From positions 2,873,001-2,937,000 of the forward strand of contig JAGFBZ010001895.1 in assembly GCA_018398805.1 (NCBI GenBank): a stretch of DNA of 64,000 nucleotides, given 5' to 3'. Positions 55,986 through 64,000 of the stretch are shown here, one piece after another. A program made the position numbers and the translations under genes. The notes below the pieces were generated by a model, which was not told where the DNA came from, did no database searches, and worked only from the letters and a program-made list of their open reading frames with translations. Source of the DNA: Hirundichthys speculiger. Lineage: Eukaryota > Chordata > Actinopteri > Beloniformes > Exocoetidae. The stretch's first letter is position 1. Each line of letters begins with the position of its first letter.

Positions 55986-57626
55986 AAAAGACCATTCATG
56001 AGCTGCAATCACTGGTCTCCACTCCAAAACTGTCAAAAATCACGTGTGTCACTGAATGCATCACAACACAGCCCTTAAGGTGTTTTCAAATAAACATTTC
56101 AATAAACTGGGTTATATAACAGGTACAAGTAAAGGGAGCATAAGATAATGTATTTGGTTTCTGCAGAGCTGAGAGTCTGTCTGACACACATTCTGGACAG
56201 CTGCCTCCTCTACATCTGGACTGGAGGGAACAGCAACAAGTACTAACATCCTAAATCATATCTGCGGCACGCCCAAGATGACCCTGTCTTCCCTCAGAGC
56301 TGACATCTACAACACACTTTAACGGAAAGCAGGAGCATTTGGTTGTTTTCTAATAGTTTTAGAATTGTTAATGAGTAAAACTTCTTCTGTAGGGACATCA
56401 ACTCTCTGGAGTTTGGATCACGTTGAACAAAAAGGTTTTTGGAAAAGCTGAGTCCACGCTGTAACACCTCATCACCCAACAATATGCTACTTCCATTTTT
56501 GACAAATGTTATGCATGTAAACCATGATTGTAAAAATATTGAAAGGACAGACACAGAAGTAAAATATCTGGACTTGTCTTTCCTTCAAATGCACTACTGG
56601 ACAGCCCTGTGTTATAATGGGAATTCTAGGTGTCTTAACATGGTCAATTGATATTGATTGTTATTTTAGAGTCAGTTCCCCAACGTTACGGAAGAGAGGA
56701 TGCACAACAATGGCATAAAAAAATGAAATAAAAATTTCAACCAACCTTTCAGAGGTTTAACAAAGTATAAACTTCAAGAGAGATCAAAATGAAAAAACTT
56801 GTTTCAACAGTCTTGTGATTAAACACAGCTAAAATAATTACACAAATATGGAGTCAGGGATAAAACTTTCTTCCTTATGACAAAACTGGTTTACCAGGAC
56901 CCAACACCATGTTGGATGAAGTGTTGAAGATCTCCCCTCATTCCTGAGAATCTCCATCTTTAGTTTCAAAAGTTACGGCAGTCTTTGTGAAAACAAAACC
57001 GAATATACACAAATGCCTGAATGCTCCCTTTGAGGGTTTGCTAGATGTTTTGGGGTTTGTGAAAGTGTCCAGTTGCGCTTGTAAACCACCTCGGCTTTGA
57101 GCCTCAACTACAGTCACTGACAAAAAGTTGCTCTCTCAAACAAAGCCCTCTGGTCTGGTGTCACACAGTATCACACAGCCCTTTCACTCCTCAAAACATT
57201 CTCATATGTATCAGTCCTGTAGGTGTGGCGGGAACGCCTCCTCTTCCCACACCGAGAATTGGCACCCAAGCCGTGTCAGAGCGCTGCTTTTAGCAGCAGA
57301 GCAGGCAAACTCATTCAGAAATTCCCCATGTGACACTAAATGTATTCACTATCGACAGGGTGGAGCATTTTTAAAAAGGTTCAGGGTGAAACGTTGTCTG
57401 CACTGTGGGTTCAAGTTGAAAATCTGAGACACGTTTAGAAATAAATCCATTTAAAATTTGATTAAATAAATAAATTCCTGCATTTACAAGCTGCTTGAAC
57501 ATGAATGTGTTCTTTTCTGTTTATAACACATTTGGTGTTTTAAATTTGGTGCGGAAATATCCTATCAGGCAATGAAGACAGCCAGCTGCATTAGTCAACA
57601 CATGCACCTTCTCATACATAGAGCTA
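55986..57626. other. unassigned intronic sequence
   Basis: The plus-strand frame 57128-57427 contains several cysteines (SCRCGG, RCLHCGF) but no recognisable domain and no splice support. Nothing else is assigned. Confidence 0.35.
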
Positions 57627-58574
57627 CACTATATTTCCAAAAGTATTCACCCACCTGCCTTGACTCACATATGAGCTTTAGTTCATCCCATTCCTAATCA
57701 ATATGACGTGGGTCCACCCTTTGCAGCTAGAACAGCTTCAACTCTTCTGAGAAGGCTGTCCTCAAGGTTTAGTGTGTTTATAGGGATGGTTGTCCATTCT
57801 TCCAGAAGAACATTTGTGAGGTCAAACACTGATGTTGGACCAGAAGGTCTGGTTCTCAGTCTTCGCTTTAATTCATCCCAAAGGTCTACTATCAGGTTGA
57901 GGTCAGGACTCTGTGGACCGTTCTCCTGGCAACCACCAAACTCAGACTCTTCCATCAGATTTCCAGATGGAGAAGTGTGATTCATCACTCCAGAGAACGT
58001 TCCTCCACTGCTCTAGAGTCCAGTGGTGGCTGCTTTACACCACTGCATCTGATGCTTTGCATTGTTCTTGGTAATGTCTGGCTTGGATGCAGCTGCTCCA
58101 CCATGGAAACCCATTCATGAAGCTCTCTGCACTGTTGTTGAGCTGATCTGAAGGCTACATGAAGTTTAGAGGTCTGTAGTGATCGACTCTGCAGAAAGTT
58201 GGCAACCTCTTCGTACTATGGGCTTCAGCATCCGCTGACCTGCTCCATCAGTTTACGTGTCCTAACACTTCATGGCTGAGTTGCTGTCGTTCCCAAACAC
58301 TTCCATTCCCTTATAATACAGTTGACAGTTGACTGTGGAATATTTAGGAGCGAGGAAATTTCATGACTGGATTTGTTGCACAGGTGTCATCCTATCACAG
58401 TTCCACACTGGAATTCACTGAGCTCCTGAGAGCGACCCGTTCTTTCACTAATGTTTGTAGAAACAGTCTGCATGCCTAGGTGCTTGATTTTATACACCTG
58501 TGGCCATGGAAGTGATTGGAACACCTGATTCTGATCATTTGGATGGGGGAGCAAAAACTTCTGTCAATACAGTG
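57627..58574 (-). mobile_element. Tc1-like transposon with in-frame central deletion
   Basis: The left edge CACTATATTTCCAAAAGTAT is preceded by TA. The complement of the right edge, CACTGTATTGACAGAAGTTT, is a diverged inverted copy. The minus strand carries a classic Tc1 body: GATCGCTCTCAGGAGCTC-type start region (about 58440), VRRGC/LSAES-like region and the first catalytic block (complement of CATCACTCCAGAGAACGTTC, SDES-type). Then FGGCQENG is joined directly to PQSPDLNLIVDLWDELKRRL and ends AAKGGPTSY (57700-57988). The fusion at about 57916 removes the segment with the second catalytic aspartate while keeping the frame. Length is 948 bp against about 1.5 kb for complete relatives. Confidence 0.92.
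57698..57988 (-). pseudogene. Tc1 transposase DDE C-terminus (deleted)
   Basis: 96 open codons containing SPDLNLI, VDLWDELKRRLRTRPSG and a SLLRRVEAVLAAKGGPTSY end. These are the third catalytic acidic residue region and the C-terminus of Tc1 transposases. The fragment cannot be catalytic because the middle of the DDE domain is absent. Confidence 0.88.
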
Positions 58575-60208
<1,634 letters not shown>

Positions 60209-61396
60209 CATTTATTTATTTTTTTGAGTGTGTGTCCTGGGTGAAAGTGCAGTTGCACCTTCAACACACTTCCATCAGTTGGGAGGCATGGCTCCCACAC
60301 TGACATCCCTGGATATTTTTATTGGTCCACCTGAAGAAGCAAACAAGCACCTTCCAGGATGCAGATTATCATCCTGGGGTTTGAGTTGAAAACACCATCA
60401 TACACCACTTCAACGAACCCACAGTCATCTGGACGAAGCAGGCAGCACTGTGCATTGTGTGACAACAATCATCTCATATTGAATGTGAAACAACTACATA
60501 AACAGATGCAGGTAGAATGTACCTCGGTGACTATATATATATATTCAAAGTAGGTCTTTGCTAACATTGATTAAATTATTCTTGAATAAATGTTCTAATC
60601 AGGTTTTCAGGGAAACTGAGAAAAAGTCAAGCATGTGACATTCTGCAGTAAACCGGAGGTGATGCAGGTGAATTCAGACATTAATACTACAAAACTTTGA
60701 CTCCTAACCCAACCTTTTTGAGATATAATTGTCTCAAAAAGGAACCATTATGAAAAGTCACATTTCGGCGCGTCCATTTTTAAACAGTAGCACAGCACAA
60801 ACGGCATTCATCATATCTTCCCACAGCTCTTCACACAGTTGTTCTAACCCAGGCATATAGCAGCAGACAGAGCATAGCTAACCAATAAGAAGGCTCCTCT
60901 CTGCCTGTTCCTTTGTGAATGTGCACTGATGTGGATGCAGTCATCTGCTCCAGCCCTACTCCCAGTCTCACACATCAGCATAGAAAAGATGGGTTCAGGA
61001 AACGAGGGGAAGAGCTGGGGGTGGGGAAACTGCCAACGAGAAGGGTCTGCAAGCTTTAACATGAGGCAAAAAGTGACGGAAGTCATTGTCTGTCGTGTCC
61101 TGCATGTCAAGAATAAACAGATATTGCGTATAAATCATTACTATAATACATACACACAGTCTTCAGCAATGAATAAGAACAGCCATCAGTGAATAGTCAC
61201 ACAAACCTGAGGTCACACTCAAAGTCTACCCCATGTATACACACACACACGCACACACACACGCACACAGTTAGAATGCAGAAGCCATGCAGAGCGACAC
61301 CAAACTGACAGTTACTCTCCAGATGGTACCAGATGTGTGTGTGCAAGTTAACACATGTGTCTGTTATGGAGGTAAATATGTACATAAAGTGCCTGG

Positions 61397-61400
<4 letters not shown>
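60209..61400. other. unassigned intronic sequence
   Basis: A CA-rich run lies at 61240-61268. No exon or family is recognised. Confidence 0.35.

Positions 61401-61429
<29 letters not shown>
61401..61429. repeat. G29 homopolymer
   Basis: Twenty-nine consecutive G. It is a potential G-quadruplex former and a likely sequencing weak point. Confidence 0.98.
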
Positions 61430-62520
61430 AGTTGCAGCACAGCAGAGCCTCTGCCAGATACTTTAAACATTCAAACATTTTCTTCAGCTTGTGAGCTTTG
61501 TATTTAAGGTTCGCTAAAACACGAGTCCGTGTTAACATCAGACTTGCGTTCGGGTTTCCTGCTGTTTGTCTGGGATGCTCAGCTCCAATCTGTCACTACC
61601 GCCTTGCTCTGACTACTTTCTCTTTTCTAGGTGTCTTGTTTTGTTTTCTTGTTGTTGTTATTCTTGACCAGCCAAGCAGCGACACTTGCGCTCACACAAA
61701 CGCAGGGTTTATTTTGTTTTGCGCATCCACAGAAACATTTGACAAATGTCATTGAGTTGTTTGTCTCGAACAGCATTAGCCGCATCAGCTGCCAGTTACA
61801 CAAATGAGAAAATTCACCTGGATGTTAGACAGGTAAGGCTTGGTAGCAGTTTGGCAGGATTTGAAAGAGAGAGAATTAGCAGGGTTAAACCTCGATCGTG
61901 GAGTTAAACAGCTTCAGATGTGCACAGAGGTACTTCAAACTGCTCAGGTGTAAGTTATAAAAGGCTGGAAGCCCTCAAGTGTGAAACCATAAAACAATCC
62001 TGTCAGCCGACAATGTGGCCATAACAATGAGTGATTTTAAGTGTTTATTGAAACTCCATGGCAGCACACACGTACACACCTTAGGTGATGGATGAATAGG
62101 TGGCTAACTCACATGTCTGCAACAGGTGTTCCAGGCAGAGCTAACAAAGCTGCCGGTTCAACACTTTTCAATTTAGTTACTTCTGCCTAAAAAAAGACAC
62201 TGATTTTTAATGAAAATATTGTTATTTTTTGATATCTTTTTTCAAAATGATCCTGAGTCACGAAGGGTTTGAGCTCTTCGGGCCACCAAAAAAGCCTATC
62301 TCATAAGCTTTTTGAGGAAGCAGATCACTAATGGAAGCTTCTACAAATTTACGGTGAGCTATAAACATGACTTAGAACCCTATTTATTCTTAAGCAATTT
62401 GTTGCATTTTATATAATCTGAAAACCATCATCAATGATACGATGAATTGAGTATTTATAACTGAAAATTAAGTGAAGCTGAATGGAAACACAAGATGGAA
62501 ATAGCCAAGAAGCTAGGATA
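61430..62520. other. unassigned intronic sequence
   Basis: No repeat family or exon is recognised. Confidence 0.35.
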
Positions 62521-62528
62521 CTTCAGTA

Positions 62529-62965
62529 TAGAGGCTGTAACGATACACTAATCTCACGATACGATACACGATATTCAACTCACGATGCGATATATATCGA
62601 TATTCATCTTACAATACATTTATATCATTTTCCGAAAGATTTTAAAGGGACAAAGTGATTTTGGTGACATCTTGTGAGTGTTACCAATTACTTTGTTTGA
62701 ATTAATTGAACTGAAAGCATCAATTACACATTATATGGCTGACGGGCAGCTTGCAAATGCTGGACAAAATTAATAAAAGATTTGTTGAGAAAAATAGTTT
62801 CATTTATTTAAACCGTGCAAATTGTTGCTTGCAAGCTTTTAAAGGTGGGACACGGGGGTTTTGGAAGAAGCTTAGAATATCGATACTCGCGGCTGAAAAA
62901 TCGATACGCTCTGGGAAATAAAATATCGATATATATCGCAGAATCAATAAAATTGCTCAGCTCTA
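62529..62965. mobile_element. 437-bp hAT MITE with perfect 8-bp target duplication
   Basis: The left edge is TAGAGGCTGTAACGATACAC; the complement of the right edge is TAGAGCTGAGCAATTTTATT. Flanks CTTCAGTA (62521-62528) and CTTCAGTA (62966-62973) are identical, an 8-bp hAT-type duplication. The subterminal DNA is rich in ATCGATA/CGATAC motifs on both sides (62550-62600 and 62878-62938), as in other non-autonomous hATs. There is no coding capacity. Confidence 0.92.
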
Positions 62966-62973
62966 CTTCAGTA

Positions 62974-64000
62974 CATGCACCAGCACGGAGCTGATACTGC
63001 TGCAAGGGTGCATCAGTGTCAGGCTTCTCTTTTATTTCGTCATTATGTGCCACATATGTAAACCTCTGTAATTCAGTCACAGTTTGTTTTGAAACTGACT
63101 GTTTTTTAATTACACAGATTAATGATCCTCTCGGGGATGTGTGCTTATTTTACAGTGCTATGTAAGTAACATTTAGAGAATATGGATTCTAATAAACACA
63201 TTGACAGCCAGTTGATAACACGTACTGCCACTTTCATCCAGCAGAATCTGCTTTAAACTGCGACAGTTACTTTCTGGGTGCAGTGCAATTCACTGTGGAT
63301 TAGGTCTAACTTTATACACGACTGTCACTGCTATAGGCCCTGTCTGTTCCCCTGCATCATGTGTTTGATTGACAGCTTAAAAAACCTTTGCATTTTATTG
63401 TTATTTTAATAGCAGTCACAGAGGGGCTTCCAGTTGAGATACACTTACCAGTAGCCTAAATGTTGTTTTCTAATGTACTCCTGTACATACTGTCTGGTAA
63501 AGTGTTACCCCGTGTCCCTCTACTGAAATGTACAGATGCTATTTTGGCCACTACCTTACTTACCTAACTAGACCTTACCAACATCTTCAGGGAATACTTG
63601 CCCTTTTGCACTAGATAACATATATGTACGTACGTATGTATACACACACACACCACCACACACTGCACACCACACTGATTTTTAAAGACCCTTTTAAAGC
63701 CATATGTTCCGCTGAGTCCTACAGGCTACAGGGTGGGATGGGCCATCTGTGGCACTGAAACCTTTAATGATAGTTGCCTAATTTAGAAGAAAAGTTGGAA
63801 ATTTGCCATTTTAAACTTTTGCATGGAATAACAATAAATATTAAGTTTAACACCAACTCTTATTGTTCAGAGGGGGTCCACCTGATATTTAGACCCTTTT
63901 CCAGCGTGAGCACCAGCTCAGATGCTGCTGCAGAGCTGCATGATTGGATACATTTGCACTTGGAGATAGTGAAGATCACACCATATGCATATTTATTTGA
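62974..64000. other. unassigned intronic sequence
   Basis: A small CA run lies at 63641-63652. No exon or repeat family is recognised. Confidence 0.35.

Noticed and set aside
57128..57427. cysteine-containing plus-strand frame resembling a zinc finger
   Set aside because: Cysteine/histidine spacing fits no finger type, and no splice sites or family similarity were recognised.

Overview
The window reads as teleost fish genomic DNA, probably percomorph. It holds many teleost-type transposon fossils: Rex3, Rex1/L2-group LINEs, several Tc1-like elements, two piggyBac elements, hAT miniature elements and a tRNA-derived SINE. It also has long TA, CA and GGAT microsatellites and vertebrate GT-AG splice signals. 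No bacterial or phage gene organisation is present. Almost all long reading frames are chance frames through repeats or pyrimidine-rich sequence.

The one well-supported host coding segment is a 52-bp minus-strand exon at 10216-10267. It has consensus splice sites on both sides and encodes KLLGSAKKVNVNFQDTDG, which I recognise as the start of the ankyrin-repeat region of a Caskin (CASKIN1/2) scaffold protein. I found no flanking Caskin exon. The window therefore looks like very long introns around this exon: more than 10 kb on the low-coordinate (3') side and more than 53 kb on the high-coordinate (5') side.

Layout. 0.4-1.0 kb: inverted-repeat element, copy 1. 2.7-4.6 kb: decayed Rex3. 5.8-9.7 kb: nested cluster of Tc1 and hAT pieces around a 2.15-kb piggyBac element that carries a 122-bp tandem repeat and a 681-bp array of nested palindromes. 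10.2 kb: Caskin exon. 12-20 kb: mostly unassigned intronic DNA with a few repeat ends. 21.5-25.8 kb: Rex3 pieces, inverted-repeat element copy 2 and a 208-bp MITE. 27-33.7 kb: LINE and Tc1 fossils. 34.3-35.8 kb: second piggyBac element with a broken transposase. 36.7-37.5 kb: 5'-truncated but in-frame LINE. 39-43.6 kb: LINE 3' ends, one with an in-frame C-terminal minisatellite. 47.0-49.2 kb: frameshifted, multi-exon pseudogene of the teleost multicopy SAMD3-like family. 49.7-53.5 kb: repeat, possible LTR, Tc1-like element and a hAT MITE with perfect 8-bp target duplications. 55-58.6 kb: SINE and Tc1-like element. 60-63 kb: microsatellites and a second hAT MITE with perfect target duplications.

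Apart from the Caskin exon, nothing here looks like an active gene. The mobile elements are internally deleted or frameshifted. The most unusual object is the nested-palindrome array at 8110-8790. Family names come from recognising sequence features from memory; no database search was run.
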